Shown here piece by piece: positions 27,135 through 35,493 of a stretch of DNA of 64,000 nt (positions are counted from its first letter, which is position 1; every line of letters begins with the position of its first letter). A model generated the notes under the pieces. That model made no database searches. It was not told the DNA's origin and worked only from the letters and a program-made list of their open reading frames with translations. Origin of the DNA: an uncultured Paracoccaceae bacterium (GTDB lineage Bacteria > Pseudomonadota > Alphaproteobacteria > Rhodobacterales > Rhodobacteraceae); contig CAKZRP010000038.1 in the NCBI GenBank assembly GCA_937146765.1, positions 29,879-93,878 on the forward strand, read 5' to 3'. Both the position numbers and the translations under genes were made by a program.

Positions 27135-28196
27135 ATGCAGACCGTCCTGATCACCGGCTCGGCCGGTTTCATCGGCTTTCACCTCGCCCGGCTGCTCCTG
27201 GAGCGGGGCCTGCGGGTGGTGGGGCTCGATGCGCTCAGCGACTATTACGATGTCGCCCTGAAGGAAAAGCGCCACGCGATGCTGGCGGAGCTGGGCGGGG
27301 AGAATTTCCTGCCGGTCATCGGCCGGGTGGAAGAACCGGGGCTCTTGCTGCGGCTCTTTGCGGCGCACCGACCCGATCAGGTGGTGCATCTGGCGGCCCA
27401 GGCGGGGGTGCGCTACTCGATCGAGAACCCGCGCTCCTATCTCGAGAGCAATCTGATCGGCACCTTCGAGCTGCTCGAGGCCGCCCGCGCCCATCCGCCG
27501 GCGCATATGCTCCTGGCCTCCACCTCCTCGGCCTATGGGGCCAATACGCAGATGCCCTACGGCGAGACCCAGAAGGCCGATCACCAGATGTCCTTTTACG
27601 CGGCGACCAAGAAATCGACCGAGAACATGGCGCATTCCTATGCCCATCTCTTTGACCTGCCGGTCACCATGTTCCGCTTCTTCACCGTCTACGGCCCCTG
27701 GGGGCGGCCCGACATGGCGCTGTTCAAATTCACCCGCGCAATCCTCGCGGGGGAGCCGATCGAGGTCTATAATCACGGCGAGATGCGGCGGGACTTCACC
27801 TATGTGAGCGACCTGGTGGAGGCGATCCGCCTTCTGCTCGCAGCGGTGCCCGAGCGCCCGCGGGACGGGGCGGTGCCCGCGGGCGACAGCCTGTCGCCGG
27901 TGGCCCCCTTCCGGGTGGTCAATATCGGCAATTCCGAAAGCGTCGCCCTCAGCCGCTTCATCGCCGCCATCGAGGCCGCCACCGGGCTTGAAGCCCGGCG
28001 CCATCTGCTGCCGATGCAGCCCGGCGACGTGCCGGCGACCTGGGCCGAGACCGGGCTTTTGACCCGGCTCACCGGCTATGCGCCGCAGACCCCGGTGGAG
28101 GAGGGGGTGCGCCGCTTCGTCGAGTGGTACCGGGCCTATTACCGGCCCAATATGGCCGGGAAGAACGCAGGTCTGGACACGGGGCAGGCGGGCTGA
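27135..28196 (+). CDS. UDP-glucuronate 4-epimerase-like enzyme
   Basis: This 353-residue extended SDR epimerase has TVLITGSAGFIGFHLARLL (GxxGxxG), VVGLDALSDYYDVALKEKR, VHLAAQAGVRYSIENPRSY, LLASTSSAYGANTQMPY (catalytic Ser/Thr) and FYAATKKSTENM (YxxxK). LDALSDYYDVxLKxxR and the QAGVRYSIENP motif are typical of UDP-glucuronate 4-epimerases (CapI/LspL), which convert UDP-GlcA to UDP-GalA. The ATG at 27135 has AAGGA 8 bases upstream and lies 19 bases after ugd, a natural two-step pathway. The C-terminus ends with PYYRPN-like residues usual for the family. Confidence 0.92.
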   Translation: MQTVLITGSAGFIGFHLARLLLERGLRVVGLDALSDYYDVALKEKRHAMLAELGGENFLPVIGRVEEPGLLLRLFAAHRPDQVVHLAAQAGVRYSIENPRSYLESNLIGTFELLEAARAHPPAHMLLASTSSAYGANTQMPYGETQKADHQMSFYAATKKSTENMAHSYAHLFDLPVTMFRFFTVYGPWGRPDMALFKFTRAILAGEPIEVYNHGEMRRDFTYVSDLVEAIRLLLAAVPERPRDGAVPAGDSLSPVAPFRVVNIGNSESVALSRFIAAIEAATGLEARRHLLPMQPGDVPATWAETGLLTRLTGYAPQTPVEEGVRRFVEWYRAYYRPNMAGKNAGLDTGQAG

Positions 28197-28198
28197 CC

Positions 28199-28254
28199 GC
28201 GGCGCGCTTGCGCCGCGCAGGGCACAGGCACAGCCGGGCCTCCCCCGGCCCGGC
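28199..28254. terminator. Two GC-rich hairpins after the UDP-sugar genes
   Basis: Just after the stop at 28196 there is an inverted repeat (GCGGCGC-GCTT-GCGCCGC, about 28199-28216). A second one (CCGGGCC/GGCCCGG, about 28235-28254) follows. Neither has a T-run; together they may separate the ugd-epimerase transcript from manC. Confidence 0.4.
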
Positions 28255-28327
28255 CCCCAGCCTTGTCAGGGGGGCGTCAGTTGACTAGGACAGTGGGGAA
28301 CCCCGGTTTTCCTTTAGAGCGTGTCCC

Positions 28328-29761
28328 ATGCCCCTTATTCCAGTTCTTCTCTGCGGTGGCTCCGGCACCCGGCTGTGGCCCCTGTCCCGCAAGAGCTATC
28401 CCAAGCAATTTGTGCAGCTGATGGGGGAAGAGACCCTGTTCCAGGCCTCGGCCCGGCGGCTCAGCGGCACGGTGGCGGGCCAGGCGTTTTCCGCCCCGAT
28501 GGTGCTGACCAATGCCGATTTCCGCTTCATCGTGACCGAGCAGTTGCAGGCGGCGGGCATCGACCCCGGCGCCATCCTGATCGAGCCGGAGGGGCGCAAT
28601 ACCGCCCCGGCGGTGCTGGCGGCGGCGCTGCGGGCCGAGGCCGAGGATCCCGAGGCGGTGCTGCTGGTGGCACCCTCGGACCATGTGGTGCCCGATGTGG
28701 CCGCCTTTCACGCGGCGGTGGCGCGCGGCCTTGCGGCGGTGGCCGAGGGACAGCTGGTGACCTTCGGCATCACCCCGAGCCATGCGGAGACCGCCTATGG
28801 CTATCTCGAACTGGCCGAGGCCCCCGGCGCCGAGGGCGCCCCGGTGGCGCTGAAGCAATTCGTCGAGAAGCCCGATGCCGCCCGCGCCGCCGCCATGCTG
28901 GCGGCCGGCAATTTCAAATGGAACGCCGGCATCTTCCTCTTTGCCGCCAAGGACATCATCGCCGCTTTCGAGGCCCATGCGCCGGCGCTGATCGCCCCGG
29001 TGCGCGCCGCCCTCGACCAGGCCCAGGCGGATCTGGGCTTCCTGCGGCTGGCGCCGGAGCCCTGGGGACAGGCGGAGGAGATCTCCATCGACTACGCGGT
29101 GATGGAGAAGGCCAGGAACCTCTCCGTGGTGCCCTTTGACGCCGCCTGGTCCGATCTCGGTGGCTGGGATGCGGTCTGGCGCGAGAGCGGCCCGGATGCG
29201 GATGGCGTGGTCGCCAGTGGCGGCGCCACCGCCATCGAGTGCCGTGACACGCTTCTGCGCTCGGACAGCGACCGGCTGGAGGTGGTCGGTATCGGCCTGG
29301 AGGGCATTATCGCGGTGGCGATGAATGACGCGGTGCTGGTGGCGGACAAGTCCCGTGCCCAGGATGTCAAGCGCGCGGTGGCGGCGCTGAAGGAGAAGGG
29401 CGCGGCCCAGGCGGTGCAATTTCCCAAGGATCACCGGCCCTGGGGCTGGTTCGAAAGCCTCGCGGTGGGCAGCCGCTTCCAAGTGAAGCGCATCCTGGTG
29501 CACCCGGGGGCCAGCCTGTCCCTGCAGAGCCATTTCCACCGCTCCGAACATTGGATCGTGGTGGAGGGCACCGCGCGGGTCACCGTCGACGAGGAGGTGC
29601 GCCTGGTGACCGAGAACCAGTCCGTTTATATCCCGCTCGGCTCCCGGCACCGGATGGAGAACCCGGGCAAGGTGCCGATGGTGCTGATCGAGGTGCAGAC
29701 CGGCGCCTATGTGGGCGAGGATGACATCGTGCGCTACGAGGATGTCTACGCCCGCCACTAG
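28328..29761 (+). CDS. manC: Mannose-1-phosphate guanylyltransferase / mannose-6-phosphate isomerase
   Basis: This 477-residue two-domain enzyme has an N-terminal nucleotidyltransferase domain with PVLLCGGSGTRLWPLSRKSYPKQF (GGSGTRLWP-x-SR-x-x-x-PKQF is diagnostic), LLVAPSDHVV and QFVEKPD, which makes GDP-mannose. The C-terminal cupin domain (GWFESLAVGSRFQVKRI, LSLQSHFHRSEHWIVVEGTARVTV) corresponds to the type II phosphomannose isomerase. The length equals the ManC/AlgA/CpsB family. It follows 131 bases of non-coding DNA containing a TGACTAGG element and is probably separately transcribed from the ugd pair. GDP-mannose is a precursor of mannosyl, fucosyl or rhamnosyl residues. Confidence 0.95.
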   Translation: MPLIPVLLCGGSGTRLWPLSRKSYPKQFVQLMGEETLFQASARRLSGTVAGQAFSAPMVLTNADFRFIVTEQLQAAGIDPGAILIEPEGRNTAPAVLAAALRAEAEDPEAVLLVAPSDHVVPDVAAFHAAVARGLAAVAEGQLVTFGITPSHAETAYGYLELAEAPGAEGAPVALKQFVEKPDAARAAAMLAAGNFKWNAGIFLFAAKDIIAAFEAHAPALIAPVRAALDQAQADLGFLRLAPEPWGQAEEISIDYAVMEKARNLSVVPFDAAWSDLGGWDAVWRESGPDADGVVASGGATAIECRDTLLRSDSDRLEVVGIGLEGIIAVAMNDAVLVADKSRAQDVKRAVAALKEKGAAQAVQFPKDHRPWGWFESLAVGSRFQVKRILVHPGASLSLQSHFHRSEHWIVVEGTARVTVDEEVRLVTENQSVYIPLGSRHRMENPGKVPMVLIEVQTGAYVGEDDIVRYEDVYARH

Positions 29762-31053
29762 GTCGGCAAGTCGGTCGGCTTGGGTTCTAAAAGGCGCGGG
29801 GCCGGATCACAGAGCGGATCACAGGCCGAATCCCGGTGCGGATCTTTGGCCCGCGGCCTCCTTCGGGGCTGCGGGTCACCTCTGCATGAATAGTTTTACC
29901 ATAAGATAGATTACAGGATTCAATACTCCCCAAGGGTGCGCGCTACCCCCAACTGCGACTCCTATTAGAAGCCAAAGGGTTATCTAATGAGGCGAACTGG
30001 AGCCGACAAAGAATGAACTATGAGCAGTGCGTGCGAGCCACATTCTTAGACTGGGAAAGCTGGCTGATAGCAGTGATCGCCTTGGCAGCGTTTCTCATTC
30101 TGCGCCGCTTCAGACGAACAATTCTAGCGATTGGTTCTGGCGTTGTCGGCGTCTGCCTGGCGTTGTCGTGGGCCTATTTGTTCCATGAGCTGAACTGTGT
30201 CGAACTGATCGGTTTGTAAAACACAGCAGCGCAAAGTTACTTTGGTCTGGCTTGTATCCCGCAAGGCTTTTCAGCCCTGCGATATTTGAGGTCTCCGGGC
30301 TGCTAAGCCTTGCTACCGTCAGCGCTATTGGTGACACGTCTGCTTTGCAAACCGAGTGACATTTCTACTTGGTTGCAACACGTCTGCGCAGCCCTGCTCT
30401 GTCATACTCTTTTGGGGAGAGTGACAGTGCTGAATGGCGCATCGGGTCTGTCCGGCTGTGCAAGCCCCGGGACAGTCTCCTTGGCTACAACATGATCCGA
30501 GAAGGGGCCAGTGGGTGACCGGGTGCCTTCCTGTACTTCCTTTATTTCATTATTTGAAATCTGCAAAAAAACGGACCTGCCCCCGCAGAATCCAAACCCC
30601 TTGCACCTCCAGAGATCCGGCCGCCGGATCCGTCGTATTTTAGCAATCACGACCAGGCTTTCCCCTTCCGGTGCGGCCGTCGCCTGGAAACACTTTGGCC
30701 TTTCATAATTCTCATTGAAAACAAAGATATGCCACAGTTTCGCCACAGGTTTGCACCGCTTGCGTGCTGCCGGACCGATGGGGAAGAGCCCTGTATTCCT
30801 TGGTCTTTGCCGTGAAACACGCCAATATTTTATGGCAAAACGGTGCAGGCAGCCCCCATTGGCGGGCTCTTGCCGAGCACCGGCGGACCCTCGCTTGTTT
30901 CCGAAGTTTTAAATACAACCGTAAAGGTTCCGCTAACTTCTCCCATGGTTCCGCCGCTTTTTGACCACACTGCCTAAGCATTTCTGGCTCCAGACGCCAG
31001 CTGAACGGGCTGGCAGAGAATTTCACATCCCCGAGTGAACAGGAGCGTGCACG
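29762..31053. other. Long AT-richer, mostly gene-free region (1.29 kb)
   Basis: GC drops from about 68 percent to roughly half between about 29.88 and 31.0 kb. The start has degenerate GGATCACAG-type repeats near 29804-29850. One small membrane-type ORF (30013-30219) is listed separately. Other open frames here have no family character. The last ~150 bases lead to the M10 protease gene, whose ATG at 31054 has AGGAG 8 bases upstream, so its promoter must lie here. I see no tRNA, IS end or clear attachment site, but the composition suggests acquired or regulatory DNA. Confidence 0.5.
30013..30219 (+). CDS. Possible small membrane protein
   Basis: This 68-residue ORF has two hydrophobic segments (WLIAVIALAAFLILRRF and ILAIGSGVVGVCLALSWAYLF) separated by a short Arg-rich loop, as in a two-helix hairpin. 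GGAG lies about 10 bases before the ATG. It lies alone in the AT-richer region. No family is recognised and codon evidence is thin, so it may be spurious. Confidence 0.3.
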   Translation: MNYEQCVRATFLDWESWLIAVIALAAFLILRRFRRTILAIGSGVVGVCLALSWAYLFHELNCVELIGL

Positions 31054-32928
31054 ATGTGTGAATTTTGCGCGGCAACCACAGTCTTTGATCCGGCGCGTCA
31101 TGCGGACAGCGAAGGATTGCGCATCAATGGAGCGAACTTCTTTGAAGGGAGTGACGCCTCCGCCAACCGGAATACCACCTACAGCCTGCCGGTGGGTGGC
31201 AGTTTCTATGGTGAGCTGGAAACCGTCGGCGACCGCGACTGGATCGCGGTGACCCTCGAGGCGGGCGTCACCTATCAGATCTCCCAATCCGGCTACTGGG
31301 GCGGCGGCGGCACCCTGAATGATGGCTTCCTGCGCATCTACAACAGCAGCGGCAACCAGGTGGCCGCCAATGACGATGGCCGCCATGGCTATGATTCCGA
31401 AGTCAATTTCACCCCGACATCAGGCGGTACCTTCTATGTCTCCGTCGGCTCCTACCGCGACGGGCTGACCGGCACCTACCGGCTCGACATCGACAGCAAT
31501 GCCCCCAGCCTCAACGCCACCGATGTGGCCTCGGTGCAGGTGCTGGCGGATTACCTCGTCGATGGATACTGGGAGGCCACCGGCCGCGACGAGCGCTCCT
31601 TCAACCTGCGCGGCGGCAATGAGATCACCGTCAACCTCACCGGCTTGACCGCCGAAGGTCAGCAGCTTGCCCGCTGGGCGCTGGAAGCCTGGGAAACGGT
31701 GGCCGACCTCGAATTCGTCGAGGTGCGCAGCGGTGGCCAGATCACCTTTGACGATGAGGCCTCCGGCGCCTATGCGACCTCGACCACCTGGGGCACCACC
31801 ATCACCGGCGCCCAGATCAATATCTCCCGCGACTGGCTCACCCGCTATGGCACCGAGCTCAACAGCTACAGCATGGTCGCCTATGTGCATGAGATCGGCC
31901 ATGCGCTCGGCCTCGGCCACCAGGGCAACTACAATGGCGGCGCCGCCTATGGTACCAACCAGACCTTCGTCAACGACAGTTGGCAGATGTCGGTGATGTC
32001 CTATTTCAGCCAGCAGGAGAACACCACCGTCAACGCCAGCTACGGGCTGCCGATCACCGCGATGATGGCGGATATCATGGCGATCCAGTCGATCTACGGG
32101 GCGGCGACCGATGGGGTCACCGCCGGGAACTCGGTCTGGGGGCATGGATCCAACTTCGGCACCTATCTCGATGATGCCTTCGACAGCTTCCTTCTGGGCA
32201 GCGATGCGGCCCTGGGCAGCAACCGCAACTTTGTCTTCACCATCTATGATGCCGGCGGCATCGATACGCTCGACCTGTCGCCGCTGACCTCGCATAACAC
32301 TGTTGACCTCAACGACGGGGCCTTTTCGGACATCCGCGGCCGCACCGGCGCCATGGCGATCGCCCAGGGCACCGAGATCGAGAACCTGGTCATGGGCAGC
32401 GGCAATGACACCGTGACCGGCAACGAGCTCGACAATATCATCGAGTTGGGCGCGGGCAATGACATCGCCCGCGGCGGGGCGGGCACCGACCAGATCTGGG
32501 GCGGCGCCGGGCTCGACACCATCTATGGCGGCGATGATCGCGACATCCTCTACGGCAATGCCGGCAATGACCTGCTGTTCGGCGAGGGCGGCAATGACCT
32601 GCTGGTGGGGCAGAACGACAATGACACGCTGAACGGCGGCCTTGGCGATGACGTGCTCTGCGGCGGCGTCGGTGCGGATCTGTTCTGCTTTGACGCCGGG
32701 TCCGGGTCCGATCGGATCAAGGATTTCGACCTGCGCGAACGCGACCTGCTGCAGCTCGACCTGGATCTGGTGGGCGGCGAGGAGATGTCGCTGGGGGAGT
32801 TGGTCGACACCTATGGCAGCGTTGTGCGCGGGGCGTTGGTGCTGACCTTCGACACCGGCGACCGGCTGGAGTTCACCGGCCTGAGCAATTTCAACTCCGC
32901 CAGCTACGACATCCTGAGCTGGGTCTGA
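31054..32928 (+). CDS. Serralysin-like M10 metalloprotease with PPC domain and RTX repeats
   Basis: This 624-residue protein starts MCEFCAATTVFDPARH. A PPC-type beta-sandwich covers about 45-155 (PVGGSFYGELETVGDRDWIAV, ending FYVSVGSYRDGLTGTYRLDI). The zinc protease domain follows, with HEIGHALGLGH at 279-289 and a Met-turn SVMSYF near 314, together defining a metzincin of the M10 serralysin type. RTX repeats begin near 450 (GSGNDTVTGNELDNIIELGAGNDIARGG). The C-terminus (LTFDTGDRLEFTGLSNFNSASYDILSWV) differs from the module in the other RTX proteins. It is likely exported by a type I system and calcium-activated outside the cell. AGGAG lies 8 bases before the ATG. Confidence 0.93.
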   Translation: MCEFCAATTVFDPARHADSEGLRINGANFFEGSDASANRNTTYSLPVGGSFYGELETVGDRDWIAVTLEAGVTYQISQSGYWGGGGTLNDGFLRIYNSSGNQVAANDDGRHGYDSEVNFTPTSGGTFYVSVGSYRDGLTGTYRLDIDSNAPSLNATDVASVQVLADYLVDGYWEATGRDERSFNLRGGNEITVNLTGLTAEGQQLARWALEAWETVADLEFVEVRSGGQITFDDEASGAYATSTTWGTTITGAQINISRDWLTRYGTELNSYSMVAYVHEIGHALGLGHQGNYNGGAAYGTNQTFVNDSWQMSVMSYFSQQENTTVNASYGLPITAMMADIMAIQSIYGAATDGVTAGNSVWGHGSNFGTYLDDAFDSFLLGSDAALGSNRNFVFTIYDAGGIDTLDLSPLTSHNTVDLNDGAFSDIRGRTGAMAIAQGTEIENLVMGSGNDTVTGNELDNIIELGAGNDIARGGAGTDQIWGGAGLDTIYGGDDRDILYGNAGNDLLFGEGGNDLLVGQNDNDTLNGGLGDDVLCGGVGADLFCFDAGSGSDRIKDFDLRERDLLQLDLDLVGGEEMSLGELVDTYGSVVRGALVLTFDTGDRLEFTGLSNFNSASYDILSWV

Positions 32929-32961
32929 CCCGGTCGCGCGGCCCCGCGCCCGCGGGACAGG

Positions 32962-32994
32962 AAAAAGCCCCCCGGCCGGGATCGGTCGGGGGGC
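32962..32994 (-). terminator. Rho-independent terminator of the ExoY-type gene
   Basis: Read on the minus strand, a strong stem GCCCCCCGACCG / CGGCCGGGGGGC with an ATCC loop (one central mismatch) is followed directly by TTTTT. It lies 71 bases past the stop at 33065, so it terminates the minus-strand sugar transferase gene. The M10 gene converges on it from the other side. Confidence 0.85.
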
Positions 32995-33064
32995 GTGATG
33001 CTCTGTGCGGGTCCTGCCGCTTCAGGGGCCGCAATATGGCCCGGAGCGGCGGGGACCTCCGGCC

Positions 33065-33742
33065 TCAGCGGCCGGTCTTGCCGACCACGGCCAGGGCGGT
33101 GCGGGCGATGATGCTGACATCAAGCATCAGGCTGCGGCGCTCCAGATAGGCGACATCCATGTCGACGCGCTCGTCATAGCTGACGTCGTTGCGCCCGGAG
33201 ACCTGCCACAGGCCGGTGATGCCGGGCTTCTGCGCCAGATAGTGCTGCACCTTGGTGCCGTATTTGGCCAGTTCATCGGTGATGATCGGGCGCGGACCGA
33301 CAAAGGTCATCTCGCCTTTCAGCACGTTGAGCAGCTGCGGCAGCTCGTCGAGGCTGGTCTTGCGGATGAAATTGCCAAAGCGGGTGATCCGCGGATCATG
33401 GGTCAGCTTGTGGTCGCGTTCCCATTCGGCGGCCGCTTCCGGATTCTCGGCGAGGTATTTCTTCAGGCGCTCCTGCGCATCGGGCACCATCGAGCGGATC
33501 TTCCAGCAACGGAAGGCGACGCCATCCTGGCCCACACGCTCATGGCCGAAAAAGGCCTTGCCCCCGTCGCGCCGTGCCAGCACCGCCAGAATGGCGATCA
33601 TCGGCAGGACCAGGGGGGCGATCAGTAAAGCTAGCATCAAATCGAATAGGCGCTTGCCCGCTTGAGCGTAAAAACCGCTCTGCCCCTCAACCTGTTGCTG
33701 AAGCACCTCTCTTGAATGCAATCCCTGAACAATATTCTGCAT
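33065..33742 (-). CDS. ExoY-type undecaprenyl-phosphate sugar-phosphate transferase
   Basis: This 225-residue protein is the closest thing in the window to rhizobial ExoY, the galactosyl-P priming enzyme of succinoglycan. It has an N-terminal GKRLFDLMLALLIAPLVLPMIAIL helix, HERVGQDGVAFRCWKIRSMV, ITRFGNFIRKTSLDELPQLLNVLKGEMTFVGPRPII (DELPQL with the Asp-Glu pair, then PRP) and KPGITGLWQVSGRNDVSYDERV. ATG at 33742 has AAGGG 7 bases upstream. It stands alone with its own promoter region and a terminator, so it is probably independently controlled. It would start the repeat unit flipped by the Wzx protein next door. Confidence 0.92.
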   Translation of the reverse strand: MQNIVQGLHSREVLQQQVEGQSGFYAQAGKRLFDLMLALLIAPLVLPMIAILAVLARRDGGKAFFGHERVGQDGVAFRCWKIRSMVPDAQERLKKYLAENPEAAAEWERDHKLTHDPRITRFGNFIRKTSLDELPQLLNVLKGEMTFVGPRPIITDELAKYGTKVQHYLAQKPGITGLWQVSGRNDVSYDERVDMDVAYLERRSLMLDVSIIARTALAVVGKTGR

Positions 33743-34064
33743 CAACTACCCTTCCACTCAAAAGACGATCGGAGATTCTCCGAACAATTATGTCCGATTT
33801 AGCTCAAATTCTATCCATCAGCATAGATAGATTTAGATGATTCGGCACAGGTTAATATGACGCACTGCAGCAAAACCGACAGGCTTTGCCGTGAAACTAG
33901 TCACTTCGGGCAGGATGAGGGGGGTGGTGCGGATCGTGAATTCCGCATCGCCGGAGATTTAGCCACGATCTAGTCCTGCGGCAGGGGAAGGTCGCAAGAT
34001 CTGGCCCCCGGGATCAGGGCCAGAAATATCGGCCAGAAATATTGGCCAGAGATCAAGTCAGAGA
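33743..34064. other. Intergenic region with ExoY-type promoter and short repeats
   Basis: These 322 bases are AT-richer near the ExoY-type start (33745-33860), where a promoter is expected. A 14-base inverted motif GTGAAACTAGTCAC lies at 33891-33904, and a 13-base tandem repeat is listed separately. No gene is seen. The Wzx gene ends at 34065, so its terminator should be here, but no T-run hairpin was found. Confidence 0.5.
34018..34054. repeat. 13-base imperfect tandem repeat (3 copies)
   Basis: GGCCAGAAATATC (34018-34030), GGCCAGAAATATT (34031-34043) and a decayed GGCCAGAGATC copy (34044-34054) stand in tandem just past the stop of the flippase gene. Their function is unknown. Confidence 0.75.
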
Positions 34065-35381
34065 TCAGGCCTGCGAGTCCGGTGTTGCGGGCGGAGGCCG
34101 CAGAAACACCAGCAGCGAGGGATCGATGCCCAGTTCGCGACGGCACCAGCGCACCGCGGCGATGTTCCAGCCGATCTTGCCCAGCAGCAGGCCGAGGGCC
34201 GCCCCCTCCAGCCCCAGAAGCGGCAGCAGCGGCACGATCAGCACAATGCCGAGCCCGTCGAACAGCCCCTGGTACCAGACGAAGGTGCGCTCGCCCCTGG
34301 ACATCAGCATCAGGATGGTGGGGATGCCGCAGAAAGCGGCGACCAGATAGCCGGCGGTCAGCAGCAGCAGCGCCGGCCCGGCAAAGGCGAAATCCGGGTT
34401 CAGCAGCGACAGCACCCAGCCCGGCGAGAGGCAGATCGCCAGGGCACCGCCCAGGGCGCTGGCAGCCAGGATCACCACCAGCCCGCGGCTGAAGACCTGC
34501 AGCTCCGCCATCGCCCGCCGCTCTATGAGCCGCGCCACCGTCGGCGTTGCCACCACGCTCACCGCCATGGTCGGCAGATGCAGCAATTGGCTGATCTTGG
34601 AGGCGGCGAAGAAGGCCCCGGAATCCGTCGGGCTGAGGAACAGGCCGACCACCACCACCGAGAGGTTGGCGCCGATCACCCCCACCAGCGAGGCGGCCCA
34701 GAGCCAGGCGGATTCGGTCCAGATCGCCCGCTCGGGCCGCGGCCCCTGACGCTGGCGCAGGGCCGTGGGCAGGGCCTTTCCGATCCGCAGCATCTGGCCC
34801 AGCACAAAGACCATCAGCATGCCGGAGATCACCGCCATCACCTCCATCGCGCCGAGCCCGGCGATCAGGCCGCCGCTGATCGCCAGCGCCAGCAGCACCA
34901 CCGCGCCGCGCCACAGGATGTCGCGCGGCACCAGCGCCCAGAGCAGGGCCCCGACCACCCGCAGGCAGGAGGCGGCCAGTTCGGCAAAGGCGAAGGGCAG
35001 GATGAAACAGGCGGCCCCGATCAGGATCCAGATGTCGAACCCCGGCACCAGCGCCGCCAGCAGCGGTGCCGCCGCCACCAACGCGGCCGAGACCAGGGCG
35101 CCAAACAGCACCACCACCCACCAGGATTGCCAGAAGACCGTGCGCGCCGCCTCGAGGTTCTCCATCTCCAGCGCCGCCGAGAGCCGCTTCAGCACCCGCG
35201 TGTGCTGGCCGAGCAGCGCCACCAGGGCACAGAAATTGCCGATCGAGAACATCTGCGCGAACCGGCCGTATTCCTCTGCCGACATCGCCCGCGCCAGGCA
35301 CATGAACATCAGGAAGGTGAGGCCGGCCCCCAGCACCTTGATGCCGCCGGAAAAGGCGGTCTGGAAGATCACGCGGCGCAT
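34065..35381 (-). CDS. Oligosaccharide flippase (Wzx-like, MATE/MOP superfamily)
   Basis: This 438-residue integral membrane protein has about 12 predicted hydrophobic helices (for example VLGAGLTFLMFMCLARAMSAEEYGRFAQMFSIGNFCALVALLG). The start layout, FQTAFSGGIKVLGAGLTFLMF followed by SAEEYGRFAQ, is typical of polysaccharide_synt/Wzx proteins. These flip undecaprenyl-linked repeat units across the inner membrane. It has a TGACTAGGTCA element upstream (35447-35457) and no obvious ribosome site at 35381. It fits as the flippase for the unit started by the ExoY-type enzyme 322 bases away. Confidence 0.85.
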   Translation of the reverse strand: MRRVIFQTAFSGGIKVLGAGLTFLMFMCLARAMSAEEYGRFAQMFSIGNFCALVALLGQHTRVLKRLSAALEMENLEAARTVFWQSWWVVVLFGALVSAALVAAAPLLAALVPGFDIWILIGAACFILPFAFAELAASCLRVVGALLWALVPRDILWRGAVVLLALAISGGLIAGLGAMEVMAVISGMLMVFVLGQMLRIGKALPTALRQRQGPRPERAIWTESAWLWAASLVGVIGANLSVVVVGLFLSPTDSGAFFAASKISQLLHLPTMAVSVVATPTVARLIERRAMAELQVFSRGLVVILAASALGGALAICLSPGWVLSLLNPDFAFAGPALLLLTAGYLVAAFCGIPTILMLMSRGERTFVWYQGLFDGLGIVLIVPLLPLLGLEGAALGLLLGKIGWNIAAVRWCRRELGIDPSLLVFLRPPPATPDSQA

Positions 35382-35446
35382 GGCAGAACCGGCGGGCGGG
35401 AACAGGACGGGGACAGGACGAGAGAGAGCATCTGGGCGCGTTTCTT

Positions 35447-35457
35447 TGACTAGGTCA
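35447..35457. promoter_or_regulatory. TGACTAGGTCA palindrome upstream of flippase gene
   Basis: An 11-base inverted repeat lies 66 bases before the flippase start. Related CTAG-containing elements occur at 28282 (TGACTAGGACA, before manC), 33891 (GTGAAACTAGTCAC, before the ExoY-type gene) and 38243 (TTACTAGG, before the co-polymerase). It is a possible operator for exopolysaccharide genes; the evidence is similarity and position only. Confidence 0.3.
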
Positions 35458-35493
35458 TGCGGGGCTGAGGGGCGGTGGCGTCAGGCGAATGGA

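Noticed and set aside
30402..30746. 114-codon minus-strand ORF in the AT-richer gap
   Set aside because: No ribosome site, no recognisable motif and no neighbour relationship; probably chance.
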